Positions 25,359 through 34,789 of a DNA stretch of 64,000 nt are shown piece by piece. This DNA is from JAFALK01 sp036500605 (GTDB lineage Bacteria > Pseudomonadota > Gammaproteobacteria > Burkholderiales > Burkholderiaceae_C): the NCBI GenBank assembly GCA_036500605.1, contig DASYBU010000032.1, positions 1 through 64,000 on the forward strand. The letters run 5' to 3'. The notes under the pieces are model-generated. The model saw only the letters and a list, made by a program, of their open reading frames with translations. It was not told where the DNA came from and did not search any database. The number at the start of each line of letters is the position of its first letter. The stretch's first letter is position 1. Position numbers and translations under genes: made by a program.

Positions 25359-26111
25359 TCAGGCGAGATTGACGCGGCCGTCGTTGGCCAGCACGCTGTT
25401 GATGTCGTCGCCGGTCTCGTCCAGCTGCACCAGCGTGGCTTGGCGCGCGCCCAGCGGGTCGCGGGCTTGCAAGGCGGTCAGGATGGCCTTGTGGCGCGGC
25501 AGCGAGAGCTCGTGCGTGTTGGGCAACTGGCTGGACAGGATGATGGATTCGCGCAGCGCCAGCGACAGCATGTTGCCGATGTAGGCCAGCAGGTCGTTGC
25601 CCGTGGCCTCGGCGATGCGGCGGTGGAACAGCAGGTCGGGCTCGAGCAGCTCGGCCGTGGTCTTGGCGGCGGCCATGCCTTCGTAGGCGGCGGCGATGCT
25701 CACCAGCTGCTCGTCCGTCGCGGCGCGGGCGGCCAGCGCGGCGGCGGCGGGCTCGAAGATCTGGCGCACTTCGAGCAGCGTCTGCACGAAGTCGCGATGC
25801 GGCTGCGCCTGGATGAGCCAGTACAGCACGTCGGGGTCCAGCAGATGCCACTCGTTGCGCGGCCGCACGATGGCACCGGCGCGCTGGCGCGACACCACGA
25901 GGCCCTTGGCGACGAGCACGCGCACCGCTTCGCGCAGCACGGGGCGGCTGATCTCGAAACGCTCCAGCAACTGGGCCTCGGGCGGCAGCTTGTCGCCGGG
26001 CTGCAGTGCGCCGCCGACGATGGACTGGCCCAGCTCGCTGACGATGCGCGCGTGCTGGCTCTTGCCCTCGGCTTGAGTGCTGTAGGTGGAATGGTCCGCG
26101 CGGGTTTTCAT
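25359..26111 (-). CDS. GntR-family regulator with FCD domain (FadR type), 250 aa
   Basis: The N-terminal winged helix (GDKLPPEAQLLERFEISRPVLREAVRVLVAKGLV) is followed by an all-helical FCD ligand domain with metal-binding His positions near LFHRRIAEATGN and LPRHKAILTAL. FCD regulators of sugar-acid genes usually bind a sugar acid or its lactone, so arabinonate or its 2-keto-3-deoxy derivative is a reasonable effector (inference). An earlier in-frame ATG at 26141 would overlap the GH97 stop (TAATG). The internal start at 26111 was chosen because conserved sequence begins after it; neither has a clear Shine-Dalgarno sequence. Confidence 0.82.
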   Translation of the reverse strand: MKTRADHSTYSTQAEGKSQHARIVSELGQSIVGGALQPGDKLPPEAQLLERFEISRPVLREAVRVLVAKGLVVSRQRAGAIVRPRNEWHLLDPDVLYWLIQAQPHRDFVQTLLEVRQIFEPAAAALAARAATDEQLVSIAAAYEGMAAAKTTAELLEPDLLFHRRIAEATGNDLLAYIGNMLSLALRESIILSSQLPNTHELSLPRHKAILTALQARDPLGARQATLVQLDETGDDINSVLANDGRVNLA

Positions 26112-26140
26112 GGGCGGGAGGCTACCGAATAAATCGCGCA

Positions 26141-28051
26141 TTATTCAAAACGCGCGACAAAGCCGCCGTGGGGCACCAGCGTCACCTTCGCTGCCGGGGC
26201 CGCAAGCCGGCCCTGCGAAAACTCGCGCGGGCCCTCGCCGTCGGTGATGAGCTGGCCTTGGCGGGTGCCAAGCCACGCGAGATCGAGCTGCACTTCGCGC
26301 GGCTGGTCGTCGGCGTTGAGGCCGGCAACGAACCACTGCTTGCCGGCGCGGCGGGCCAGCACGACGAACTTGCCCGGCTCGCCGGCCAGGAAGCGCACAT
26401 CGTCCCAGTGCCGCGGCAATTCGCGCAGGAAGCCCTTCACGTAGGCCGGCACGGTGGCCATGCCCTCGGGCGTCTCCGCGTAGTGCTGGATGCCCGACAG
26501 GAACAGCACGCTCTCGGCCAGCTCGAAGCCGTTGCGCGTGGCACGCTTGAGATTGGGAACGTCGGCGAACACCACAGGCGTGAAGTCCATCGGGTCGAAC
26601 AGGTTGCGAATGAAGGGCAAGGTGGCCGCGTGGCGAACGACCTTGTCCTGGTCTTCCTGCGTGAAGGACGCGAACTCGAAGCCTCTCACGGCCTCGGTCG
26701 TCAACAGGTTGGGGTAGGTGCGGCTCCAGCCGCGCGGCAGCGTGGCGCCGTGGAAATTGAGCAGCAGGCCGGCCGCCGCCGTCTCCTTCAGCAGGTCGAC
26801 GTAGTAAGCCTGCATGGAGGCGCCGTCGCCGCCGAAGAAGTCCACCTTCAGGCCCTTGATGCCGAGGGCCTTCATGCGCGCGAATTCCTTGGCGCGTGCT
26901 TCGCGCGTCAGCAGCGCGCTCTTGGGGCTGTACTCGGTGTCGTTCCAAGCGCCCGAGGAGTTGTACCAGGCGAGCAGGCCCACGCCTTTTGTCTTCGCGT
27001 AGTCGGCCAGTTCCTTCATCTTGGCGTCGCCGATTTTGCGGTCCCAGTCGGCGTCCACCAGCGTGTAGGGCCAGTGCATGTCCGCGGCGTAATCGATGAA
27101 GCGCTTCTGCACCTCATAGACGGTGCCGTCGTCCTTCAGGATGGCCCAGCTCCACGAGGCGGGGCCGGGCACCAGTTTCTTCTTGTCGAAGGCGACGGCG
27201 GGGGCGGCGAGGTCGGTGCCCAGCGTGGACTCCATGACCGTCTTCAGCGGGCCGATGGCCAGCACACGCCACGGTGTCGTGAGCGGGCCATCGTCCACTT
27301 CGGCCAGCAGATGGCCGCCGGTGAACACCTCGCTGGCTTCGGGCAGGCCGATGCGGTAGCTGCCGCCGCCTGAGTCGCTCGAGTCGCTTGCGAGGCGCGA
27401 CGCGTGGAAACGGCCGTCCATGCCGGCCTCGGTCAGCGCCACCCAGTTGGCGCCGCTGCGGAACAGCGCAGGAAAGACCCAGCCCGCGTGCGACGGCGCC
27501 GCGGTGCCGACGGGGATGTCGGCCTGGTAGTGCTCTTCATAGGACGGGTTGGTGCGCTTCCAGCCTGTCTTGGCGACGGACATGGGCTGGAGCCAGGCGC
27601 GGGTGTCGGCGGGAAAGGCAAAGCCGGTCAGCTCGTCCTTGAACTGCTTGTGGCCGGGGCCGGGCACTTCGTAGCGCAAGGCCACGCCGTCGTTCGAGGC
27701 GCGCACCGTGACCGTCATGCGCTGACCCGCCGCGTTAGCGACGGCAAAGCTCTGCTCGTTGGCAAGGTAGTCGATCTGGCTGCGCTTGCCGGCCGCCAGC
27801 GTGTAGTGCTCGCGATGGACTTTGACCGGCGAGCTCGAGCCCAGCCTCAGGTGGTTCGCGAAGTCGCCCTGCTCCAGCACCAGGCCCAGCCGCGAGGCCA
27901 GCAGCACGGGCTGGCCGGCGCGCTGCACCGTGTAGACCAGTTGCTGCTGGTCGTTGACCGACACGTCGACCTGCAACTGGCCGTCGGGGCTGCCGAGGGC
28001 ATGGGCGAGGACAGGAACCGCGAGCAACAGCGAAGCGAGGATGAGGCGCAT
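26141..28051 (-). CDS. GH97 retaining alpha-galactosidase / beta-L-arabinopyranosidase, exported, 636 aa
   Basis: The signal peptide is at residues 1-18 (ending AHA). The N-terminal beta-super-sandwich (GSPDGQLQVDVSV, GVALRYEVPG) is followed by the catalytic (beta/alpha)8 barrel with PYTLVDADWD, then a short C-terminal beta domain. Asp near residue 404 in GLKVDFFGGDG occupies the nucleophile position of the retaining GH97 subgroup. Glu near 451 in TTEAVRGFEF is the likely acid/base. Inverting alpha-glucosidases of the family lack that Asp. Retaining members act on alpha-D-galactosides or on beta-L-arabinopyranosides, which share the same ring stereochemistry. In this locus the latter fits well (inference). 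It follows the GH43 gene by 7 bp. Confidence 0.82.
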   Translation of the reverse strand: MRLILASLLLAVPVLAHALGSPDGQLQVDVSVNDQQQLVYTVQRAGQPVLLASRLGLVLEQGDFANHLRLGSSSPVKVHREHYTLAAGKRSQIDYLANEQSFAVANAAGQRMTVTVRASNDGVALRYEVPGPGHKQFKDELTGFAFPADTRAWLQPMSVAKTGWKRTNPSYEEHYQADIPVGTAAPSHAGWVFPALFRSGANWVALTEAGMDGRFHASRLASDSSDSGGGSYRIGLPEASEVFTGGHLLAEVDDGPLTTPWRVLAIGPLKTVMESTLGTDLAAPAVAFDKKKLVPGPASWSWAILKDDGTVYEVQKRFIDYAADMHWPYTLVDADWDRKIGDAKMKELADYAKTKGVGLLAWYNSSGAWNDTEYSPKSALLTREARAKEFARMKALGIKGLKVDFFGGDGASMQAYYVDLLKETAAAGLLLNFHGATLPRGWSRTYPNLLTTEAVRGFEFASFTQEDQDKVVRHAATLPFIRNLFDPMDFTPVVFADVPNLKRATRNGFELAESVLFLSGIQHYAETPEGMATVPAYVKGFLRELPRHWDDVRFLAGEPGKFVVLARRAGKQWFVAGLNADDQPREVQLDLAWLGTRQGQLITDGEGPREFSQGRLAAPAAKVTLVPHGGFVARFE

Positions 28052-28058
28052 GGGGATG

Positions 28059-29012
28059 TCAGGTCGAGTAGATCGAGTAAGGACCATCGGCGACGGGCGT
28101 GCCGAAGTCGGGGAAGCCATCCGCACGCCAGCCAAAGGCCTGCACGCGGGTGTGTCGGTTGGGGTCGTTCAGCGGATCACCGACGATGTCGCGGTAGTTG
28201 CGCGCGTGATAGACCAGCAGGTCGGTCTGGCCATCGGGCGTCGTCGTGAAGCTGTTGTGGCCAGGGCCGAACTGGCTGGCCGACTCGTCCGTCGTGAACA
28301 CCGGCGTCGGCGACTTGCGCCAGCTCTTCGGATCCAGCAGGTCCGCGTCCTCATCGGCCCACAGCAGGCCCATGCAGTAGTTCGCATCGGTCGCGGCGGC
28401 CGAGTAGGCGATGAAGACTCGGCCCTTGCGCTTCAGCAGCGCCGGGCCCTCGTTGACGCAGAAGCCGATGCGCTCCCAGGCCAGCTCGGGGCGGCTGATG
28501 ACAACCGGCTCGCTGGCCAGCGTCCACGGGTCGGCCATCTCGGCGAGGTAGAGATTGCTCTCGGTCGGCGGGCTCTTCTGCGCCCAGCACAGATAGCGCT
28601 TGCCATGGTGCTCGAAAGGCGTCGCGTCCAGCGAGAAGCCCTCCTCCGGCGTGGCGATCTGGCCGCGCTCCAACCAGGCATCGCGCAGCGGGTTATCACC
28701 CTCGCACTCCAGCACATACATGCGCAGCTTCCAGATGTCGCCGCGCTCGCTGGCCGCGAAGTAGACAAGCCAACGGCCGTCGATGAGGTGCAGCTCCGGC
28801 GCCCACACGTGGAAGCTCATGGGGCCCTTGTCGTGCGCGTGCCAGATGGTCTTGGGCTCGGCGGTCGACAGGCCGGCGATGCTGTCGGCGCTGCGGATCT
28901 CGATGGCGTCGTAGCTGGGGACCGACGCCGTGAACCAGTAGCGGCCGTCGACGAGCGTGATCTGCGGATCAGCGCGTTGGGCGATCAGCGGGTTGGTCCA
29001 GGTCGCGCTCAT
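28059..29012 (-). CDS. GH43 alpha-L-arabinofuranosidase, cytoplasmic, 317 aa
   Basis: Paralogue of the GH43 protein at 8781-9764, with the same motif order. Asp15 is in QRADPQ, WAPELH is on blade 2, FSLDATPF carries the second Asp, NEGPAL carries the acid Glu, and FGPGHNSF is near the C-terminus. There is no signal peptide, so it works on imported arabino-oligosaccharides delivered by the MalEFGK-type importer encoded just upstream. Its ATG overlaps the stop of the GH51 gene (ATGA). The longer open frame to 29045 would deepen this overlap and is not needed. Confidence 0.85.
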   Translation of the reverse strand: MSATWTNPLIAQRADPQITLVDGRYWFTASVPSYDAIEIRSADSIAGLSTAEPKTIWHAHDKGPMSFHVWAPELHLIDGRWLVYFAASERGDIWKLRMYVLECEGDNPLRDAWLERGQIATPEEGFSLDATPFEHHGKRYLCWAQKSPPTESNLYLAEMADPWTLASEPVVISRPELAWERIGFCVNEGPALLKRKGRVFIAYSAAATDANYCMGLLWADEDADLLDPKSWRKSPTPVFTTDESASQFGPGHNSFTTTPDGQTDLLVYHARNYRDIVGDPLNDPNRHTRVQAFGWRADGFPDFGTPVADGPYSIYST

Positions 29013-30547
29013 GTTCGCAGGGCTTTCGTGACGATGACATTCCACGAGGCGGGCTTGAGCGTCACGCGCAGATGCTCGCCGTCGACGGCAATGCCTTCGA
29101 GGCCTTGAGGCACGACGCGATCGGGCGCGTCGACGGTGTTGGTGGCGTTGAGGTCGGCGCTGTGCAGTTGCTCAGCACAGACCAGCTCGCGCGCATGCCC
29201 GAGCCCCAGCCCCAGCCCGCGCAGCGTGATCGACAAGTCCATCTCCTCGCCCAGATGGCGATTCAGCAGGAACACAGCCGTCTGACCCGTGGCGGGATCA
29301 TCGACGACGCTCGCGCACAGATAAGGCAACTCGCCATGTCGCGCATTGGCATAACCGGGCGACTTGACGACCGGGCGCAGCACATCGCCATGCGCCCAGC
29401 GCGCGGCCTGCGCGAACGGATGGAAGATCGTCTGGCGCCAGGCCGGGCCGCCGGGCTCGGTCATGATCGGTGCGATGACGTTGCACAGCTGCGCCATGCA
29501 GGCCACCTTGAGGCGGTCGGCGTGGTTCATCATCATCGTCAGCATGCCGCCGATGAGCAGCGCGTCCTCGGCGGTGTAGACCTCTTCGAGCAGCCGCGGC
29601 GCCTCGGGCCAGCCGGCCTGCTTCATGTGTTCGCCGTGGCGGGCGCGGTACCAGACGTTCCATTCGTCGAAGGACAGCTTGAGCCGCTTGCTCGACCGCT
29701 TGCGCGTGGCGACCGCATCGGCGATCGCCACGGTGTCTTCGATATAGCGGGCATTCGTCTCGATCTGCGCGAAGAAGCTTTCGCTGCTGGTGTCGCTCGG
29801 CGGCTTGACGAAATAGCTGTGCAGGGAAAGATAGTCGACGAACTCGAAGCAGTGCTCGAGCACGCGGTCTTCCCAGACGCCGTAGGTCGGCATGTCGTAG
29901 GCCGAAGAGCCGCAGGCGGCCAGCTCTACGCCTGGGTCCACCCAGCGCATCAGCTTGGCGGTTTCCTTGGCGATGCGGCCGTACTCGTCGGGCGTCTTCT
30001 GGCAGATCTGCCAGGGGCCGTCCATCTCGTTGCCCAGGCACCAGAACTTGATGCCCAGCGGCTCTTCCGCGCCGTGGCTGCGGCGCAGGTCGGACAGCGC
30101 CGTGCCGCCGGGATGGTTGCAGTATTCGAGGTAATGCCGGGCTTCGTCCGGGCCGCGGGTGCCGAGGTTGACGCCGAACATCGGCTCGATGCCGACCTTG
30201 CGGCACCAGGCCGCGAACTCATGCGTGCCGACCTGGTTCGTCTCGGTCGAGAACCAGGCCAGATCCAATCGGCGCGGGCGTTCATCCTTCGGCCCGACGC
30301 CGTCTTCCCAGTTGTCGCCCGACATGAAGTTGCCGCCGGGGTAGCGCACGATGGTGGCGCCCAGTTCCTGCGTCAGCGCGACCACGTCGCCGCGAAAGCC
30401 GTGCTCGTCGGCCGTCGGGTGACCCGGTTCGTGGATGCCGTTGTAGACGCAGCGGCCCAGGTGCTCGACGAACACGCCGAACAGGCGGCGATCCAGCGGC
30501 GCGATGTCGAAGTCGCGGTCAACGATGAGTGAAGCTTCGAAGGTCAT
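29009..30547 (-). CDS. abfA: Intracellular GH51 alpha-N-arabinofuranosidase, 512 aa
   Basis: Classic bacterial intracellular GH51 enzyme without a signal peptide. It has DRRLFGVFVEHLGRCVYNGI at the start, the acid/base Glu in CLGNEMDGPW, the nucleophile Glu in LSFDEWNVWY and a C-terminal jelly-roll. It releases L-arabinose from arabinan- and arabinoxylan-derived oligosaccharides in the cytoplasm. The length of about 510 matches Geobacillus and Bacillus AbfA. The start was set at the ATG that overlaps the stop of the binding-protein gene (ATGA); the large upstream extension is a shadow frame. It complements the exported GH51 at 13558. Confidence 0.9.
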   Translation of the reverse strand: MTFEASLIVDRDFDIAPLDRRLFGVFVEHLGRCVYNGIHEPGHPTADEHGFRGDVVALTQELGATIVRYPGGNFMSGDNWEDGVGPKDERPRRLDLAWFSTETNQVGTHEFAAWCRKVGIEPMFGVNLGTRGPDEARHYLEYCNHPGGTALSDLRRSHGAEEPLGIKFWCLGNEMDGPWQICQKTPDEYGRIAKETAKLMRWVDPGVELAACGSSAYDMPTYGVWEDRVLEHCFEFVDYLSLHSYFVKPPSDTSSESFFAQIETNARYIEDTVAIADAVATRKRSSKRLKLSFDEWNVWYRARHGEHMKQAGWPEAPRLLEEVYTAEDALLIGGMLTMMMNHADRLKVACMAQLCNVIAPIMTEPGGPAWRQTIFHPFAQAARWAHGDVLRPVVKSPGYANARHGELPYLCASVVDDPATGQTAVFLLNRHLGEEMDLSITLRGLGLGLGHARELVCAEQLHSADLNATNTVDAPDRVVPQGLEGIAVDGEHLRVTLKPASWNVIVTKALRT

Positions 30548-31884
30548 CGACGGGCTTTCTGGAGTGCCTTGTTGACGCGCTTCTCGACGCTGGCCTGCAC
30601 CTCGGCCACCGGCTTGTTCGACAGCAGCAGGTTGGCCACGTCCTCGCCGATCAGCAGTTCGATATTGCGCTGCGTGGGCACGTTGCCCGGCATGGAAGCG
30701 CCGGTGTGCGTGATCTCGGCCAGCGATTCGCGCAGCGGCAAGGCGCGGAAGGCCGCGCTCTGTGCCACCGTCTTGCTGACTGGCAGATGGCCCGTGCGCG
30801 ACCATTCGGCGCTGTGGTCCCAGACGAACTTCAGGAAGGTCAGCGCCGCCTCATGGCCCTTGGCATCGGTCGTGCCGCCCTTGAACAGCGCCCACGAATG
30901 CCCGTCGGCAAACACGGCGGGCTTGTCGTAGAGCTGCGCGAAGGGCTTGACCGTGTAGCTGCCGAGCAGCGGCGAATCGGGCTTCTGCGATTCACGCAGG
31001 AACAGGTCGATCGTCCACGTGCCCACCACCACCACGCCGGCCTCGCCGTTCAGGAAGGCCTGGTTGGCGGCGGCGTAGTCGAGGTTGGGCCGCACGTGGC
31101 CTTCGCGGTAGAGCGTCTGCATCAGCGTCAGCGCCTTCGCCACGGCGGGTTGCTGCATGTTGATGCTCTTGCCGTCCGGCGCGAACAGCGTCGCGCCCTG
31201 CTGGGCCACCAGCGTCAGGAAGGTGCGGTTGTTGGCCGCGGTCTCATTGGCCACCGCCCAGGCGAAATAAGGCTTGCCGGTGCGCTGCTTGAATTGCCGC
31301 GCCTGCGCGAGCAGTTCGTCCGGCGAATGCGGCATGAGCGGCTGGCCGTCGGCACCCATCAGCCCGGCCTGCTTCATCAGGCGGGTGTTGATGTGCCACA
31401 GCCAGGCCCAGGTGTCGAAGGGCAGCGCGTAGGTCTGGCCGTTGAAGCTCGTGCCCTTGCGTGCGTGCTCGGTGAAGTCATCCACCGGGACGCCGATGCG
31501 CGCGAAGTCGGCATCCAGCGGCAGCACCAGCTTGCGGCGCACGTAGTCGCCGAGCGCCGATTCGTGCATGACGGCGATGGTCGGGATGTCCTTGGACACG
31601 AGGCGGGCGGTGAGCTGGTCGTAATACGGGCCCCACTCGCCGATCTGCGTCTTCACGACGATGTCGGGGTGCGTCGCGTTGAACTCGTTGACCATCGCGG
31701 TCACGATGCCGCATTCGCCCACGCCTTCGGAGGTCTTCATCACCTGGCCGAACTGCGCCTCGCAGCTGCCGAAGAAGCGCATCAGCGTGATCTCGGTCTT
31801 GTTCGGATCCTTGGCGGCGCGGCCGCAAGCCGCCAGCAACGCGGCGCAGAGCAGAAGAAGAAAAAGAAGAACAGCGCGCTTCAT
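30544..31884 (-). CDS. Oligosaccharide ABC transporter binding lipoprotein (MalE/AraN type), 446 aa
   Basis: Extracellular solute-binding protein family 1. The N-terminal lipobox signal is FLLLLCAALLAACGR (Cys near residue 19). The mature part shows domain-1 features (TEITLMRFFG, FNATHPDIVVKTQIGEW) and the trimmed C-terminal helices of MalE-like proteins. In this context it probably binds arabino-oligosaccharides, like AraN of Bacillus (inference). The ATG overlaps the stop of the upstream permease (ATGA), and its own stop overlaps the GH51 start. The open frame extends far upstream inside the permease gene, but that part is out of frame with any real protein. Confidence 0.85.
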   Translation of the reverse strand: MKRAVLLFLLLLCAALLAACGRAAKDPNKTEITLMRFFGSCEAQFGQVMKTSEGVGECGIVTAMVNEFNATHPDIVVKTQIGEWGPYYDQLTARLVSKDIPTIAVMHESALGDYVRRKLVLPLDADFARIGVPVDDFTEHARKGTSFNGQTYALPFDTWAWLWHINTRLMKQAGLMGADGQPLMPHSPDELLAQARQFKQRTGKPYFAWAVANETAANNRTFLTLVAQQGATLFAPDGKSINMQQPAVAKALTLMQTLYREGHVRPNLDYAAANQAFLNGEAGVVVVGTWTIDLFLRESQKPDSPLLGSYTVKPFAQLYDKPAVFADGHSWALFKGGTTDAKGHEAALTFLKFVWDHSAEWSRTGHLPVSKTVAQSAAFRALPLRESLAEITHTGASMPGNVPTQRNIELLIGEDVANLLLSNKPVAEVQASVEKRVNKALQKARR

Positions 31885-32717
31885 GACTTGCCCGTCCCGG
31901 CGACCGCCGTGACAAGGTGGCGTTGGAAGAAGAGATACAGCAGCAGCGCGGGCACGCCGGCGAACACGGCTTGCGCCATCAGGAAGCCCAGGCCCTCGGA
32001 CTGCGCAAAATTGGTCTGCGTGGAGGCCAGGCCGCGGGTCAGCGTGTACATGTCGGGCTGCGTCGCGATGACGAGCGGCCACAGGTAATCGTTCCAGCTA
32101 CCCAAGAAGGTGAAGATGCCCAGCGTGGCCTGTGCCGGCAGCGTCAGCGGCAGGATGATGCGCAGGAAGGTCTTCATGCGCGAGGCGTTGTCCAGCATCG
32201 CGGCCTCTTCCAGCTCGGGCGGGATGGCCTTGAAATACTGCGTCATCAGGTACACGCCGAAAGGCGCGGCCAGACCCGGCAGCGCGAGGCCGGCGATGGT
32301 GTTCTGCAGGTTCCATTCCGAGAACAACCGGTGCAGCGGGATGAAGACCGACTGCGCCGGCACAGCCAGGCCGAACATGACGAGCGCGAACAGCCACTTG
32401 CGGCCCGGGAACTCGCAGCGCGCAAAGCCGTAGCCGGCCAGCGACGAGAGCACCAGCACGCCCACCGTCTGCAGCAGCGCGACCAATGCGCTGTTGCCCA
32501 GCCAGCGAAACACTTGCGAGGTCTGCAGGATGTTCCGGTAGTTTTCCAGCGTGTACGGCGGCGAAAGGAACACGTCGGTATGCCGCAGCAGGAACTCGTT
32601 AGGCTTGAAGGACAGAGCGACCACCCACAGCAGCGGCGCCACCCAGACCAAGGCCAGCACGGTCAGCGCGGCCATCACGAAGCGGTCGAACGCACCGCGT
32701 CTGAGCAAGGGATTCAT
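31881..32717 (-). CDS. Carbohydrate ABC transporter permease (MalG/AraQ type), 278 aa
   Basis: Inner-membrane subunit with six hydrophobic segments. The EAA loop that contacts the ATPase is EAAMLDNASRMKTFLRIILP at about residues 170-190. SWNDYLWPLVIA follows, as is usual in MalG-type permeases. It is linked by ATGA overlaps to the upstream MalF-type permease and the downstream binding-protein gene. Confidence 0.87.
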   Translation of the reverse strand: MNPLLRRGAFDRFVMAALTVLALVWVAPLLWVVALSFKPNEFLLRHTDVFLSPPYTLENYRNILQTSQVFRWLGNSALVALLQTVGVLVLSSLAGYGFARCEFPGRKWLFALVMFGLAVPAQSVFIPLHRLFSEWNLQNTIAGLALPGLAAPFGVYLMTQYFKAIPPELEEAAMLDNASRMKTFLRIILPLTLPAQATLGIFTFLGSWNDYLWPLVIATQPDMYTLTRGLASTQTNFAQSEGLGFLMAQAVFAGVPALLLYLFFQRHLVTAVAGTGKS

Positions 32718-33640
32718 CGCTTGTCTCCCTTGCGGTCACGCTCCAACCAGAGCTGTGCGGAAACGCCGACCAGCATGATGACCAGCAGGACTTGCGAGGC
32801 CGCCGTGGCGTAGCCGAGCGAGAGCTGCATGAAGGCCTGTTCGTAGGTGAACTGCACGATGGAGCGGGTGGTGTTGTTGGGCCCGCCGTTGGTCATCAGC
32901 ATGATCTGCGGGAAGACCTGGAACTCGCGGATCATCTCGATCAGCGCCACCAGCACGACGGCGCGCTTGAGGCTGGGCAAGGTGATGTGCGTCAGCACGC
33001 GCCAGCGCGGCGTGTTGTCGAGCGCCGCGGCCTCGTAGATGTCGACCGGGATCTGCTGCAGCGCCGACAGGAACAGGATCATCGGCAGGCCGATGATCCA
33101 CCACACGGTCACCAGCGCGATGGTGGTCAGCGCCAGAGAATCGCTGGTCAGCAGCGGCAGCTCGGACAAGCCCAGCGCCGCGAAAGCCTGCGCGATGAGA
33201 CCGCGCTCGGGCATCAGCGCGAGCTTCCAGACCAGCGTGATCAGCGTCACCGAGAACACCGATGCGCAGAAGAAGGTGGCGCGCAGGAAGGTGGCCAGCC
33301 GGCCGGGCCGGTTCAGCGCCAGCGCCAACATCAGCGACAGGACCACGAAGATCGGCGTGCTGATGCCGACGAAGCGGAGGGTGTTCCAGACGACCTGCTG
33401 GAAGACCTCGTCACTCCAGAGCTCCTTGTAGTTGGCCAGGCCGATCCAGAAGCTGTCGTCGGACAGCAGGTCGTGGTCATGGAAGCTGATCCACACGCCC
33501 TTGACCAGCGGCCACAGCAGCAGCAGCACGTACACCACCACGAAGGGCATCAGGAAGAGGGCATAGGCAGGGCGCGAGGCGCGCAGGCCCACGGCGCCGG
33601 CACTCGTTCCGGCGCTCACGGGGCTGCCCTGCCCGCTCAT
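32714..33640 (-). CDS. Carbohydrate ABC transporter permease (MalF/AraP type), 308 aa
   Basis: Six-helix permease with the EAA loop DIYEAAALDNTPRWRVLTHI at about residues 210-230, and the periplasmic-side NGGPNNTT motif common to MalF/UgpA-type subunits. A soluble N-terminus of about 27 residues precedes helix 1. Its start overlaps the stop of the ATPase gene, and its stop overlaps the start of the MalG-type permease gene. Confidence 0.87.
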   Translation of the reverse strand: MSGQGSPVSAGTSAGAVGLRASRPAYALFLMPFVVVYVLLLLWPLVKGVWISFHDHDLLSDDSFWIGLANYKELWSDEVFQQVVWNTLRFVGISTPIFVVLSLMLALALNRPGRLATFLRATFFCASVFSVTLITLVWKLALMPERGLIAQAFAALGLSELPLLTSDSLALTTIALVTVWWIIGLPMILFLSALQQIPVDIYEAAALDNTPRWRVLTHITLPSLKRAVVLVALIEMIREFQVFPQIMLMTNGGPNNTTRSIVQFTYEQAFMQLSLGYATAASQVLLVIMLVGVSAQLWLERDRKGDKR

Positions 33641-34731
33641 GCCAGCGCCTCCTGCGTGTGGTGGGCGCGGCCGCTCTCGTCGAACAGATGGGCCTCGGCC
33701 ACGTCAACGCTGACCGAGACGTGCGCACCGAGCTTGGGCGAGGCCACACCGGCCGGCACGGTGACGATGAGCGGGCTGCCGCCTTCGAGCTTCAGATGCG
33801 CCAGCGTGCGCTCGCCGAGAAACTCGACCAGCTCGACGCGGCCGCGCAGCGGGCCCTGTTCAGCGACACGCAGGCTCTCGGGCCGCACGCCCAGCACCAG
33901 GCCTTGCGACGGCAGACCTTCGGCAGCCACGCGCGTGGTGATGGCCTGTCCGCCCGGCGCCGTGACGACGGCACGGCCACGGTCGTCCACGGCGCGCTGC
34001 ACCGGCACGAAGCCCATGCCCGGCGTGCCGATGAAGCTGGCCACGAATCGCGTGGCGGGTCGGCGGTACAACTCGGCCGGCGTCGCGACCTGCTCGATGG
34101 CGCCGTTCTTCATGACGACGATGCGCGTGGCCAGCGTCATCGCCTCGATCTGGTCGTGCGTGACGAAGACCATCGTCGCGCCCAGGCGCTGGTGCAACTG
34201 TGCGAGCTCCAGCCGCGTGCGGCCGCGCAGCGCGGCGTCCAGGTTGGACAGCGGCTCGTCGAACAGGAAGATGCCGGGCTCCTTGACCACCGCGCGGCCG
34301 ATCGCCACGCGCTGGCGCTGGCCGCCGGAGAGCTGGCCGGGCTTGCGGTCCAGCAGCGCGTCCAGCTCCAGCATGCGGGCGGATTCGCTGATGCGCTGGG
34401 CGACTTCGTCGGCCGGGATGCCGATGTTCTTCAGCCCGAAGGCGAGGTTGTCGCGCACCGTCATGTGCGGATACAGCGCGTAGTGCTGGAACACCATCGC
34501 CAGGTTGCGCTGGCCAGGCGCGGCCTGCGTCACGTCGCGATCGCCGATGAAGATGCGGCCGCCGCTGGCTTCCTCGAGCCCCGCGATCATGCGCAGCAGG
34601 CTGGTCTTGCCGCAGCCCGAAGGACCCAGGAAGACAACGAACTCGCCCTGCGCGACGTCCAGCGACAGGTTCTCGATGACCTGCACCGCGCCATAGCGCT
34701 TGCAGACGCTCTCCAACTTCAAGCCAGCCAC
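33637..34731 (-). CDS. Sugar ABC transporter ATP-binding protein (MalK/UgpC/MsmX type), 364 aa
   Basis: Energises the MalF/MalG-type permeases. The ABC domain has Walker A GPSGCGKTS, Q-loop VFQHYALYPHM, signature LSGGQRQR, Walker B IFLFDEPLSNLD and switch VTHDQIEAM. A C-terminal regulatory OB-like domain (LGVRPESL, HLFDESG) follows. A GTG start at 34731 is preferred because GGAG lies nine bases upstream; a TTG at 34746 is the only longer alternative. Six copies of TTGTCG lie just upstream, between this gene and the preceding GH43 gene, so repeat-length change would alter the intergenic spacing but not the protein. Confidence 0.86.
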   Translation of the reverse strand: MAGLKLESVCKRYGAVQVIENLSLDVAQGEFVVFLGPSGCGKTSLLRMIAGLEEASGGRIFIGDRDVTQAAPGQRNLAMVFQHYALYPHMTVRDNLAFGLKNIGIPADEVAQRISESARMLELDALLDRKPGQLSGGQRQRVAIGRAVVKEPGIFLFDEPLSNLDAALRGRTRLELAQLHQRLGATMVFVTHDQIEAMTLATRIVVMKNGAIEQVATPAELYRRPATRFVASFIGTPGMGFVPVQRAVDDRGRAVVTAPGGQAITTRVAAEGLPSQGLVLGVRPESLRVAEQGPLRGRVELVEFLGERTLAHLKLEGGSPLIVTVPAGVASPKLGAHVSVSVDVAEAHLFDESGRAHHTQEALA

Positions 34732-34747
34732 GATGCTTGTCTCCAAT

Positions 34748-34787
<40 letters not shown>

Positions 34788-34789
34788 CG

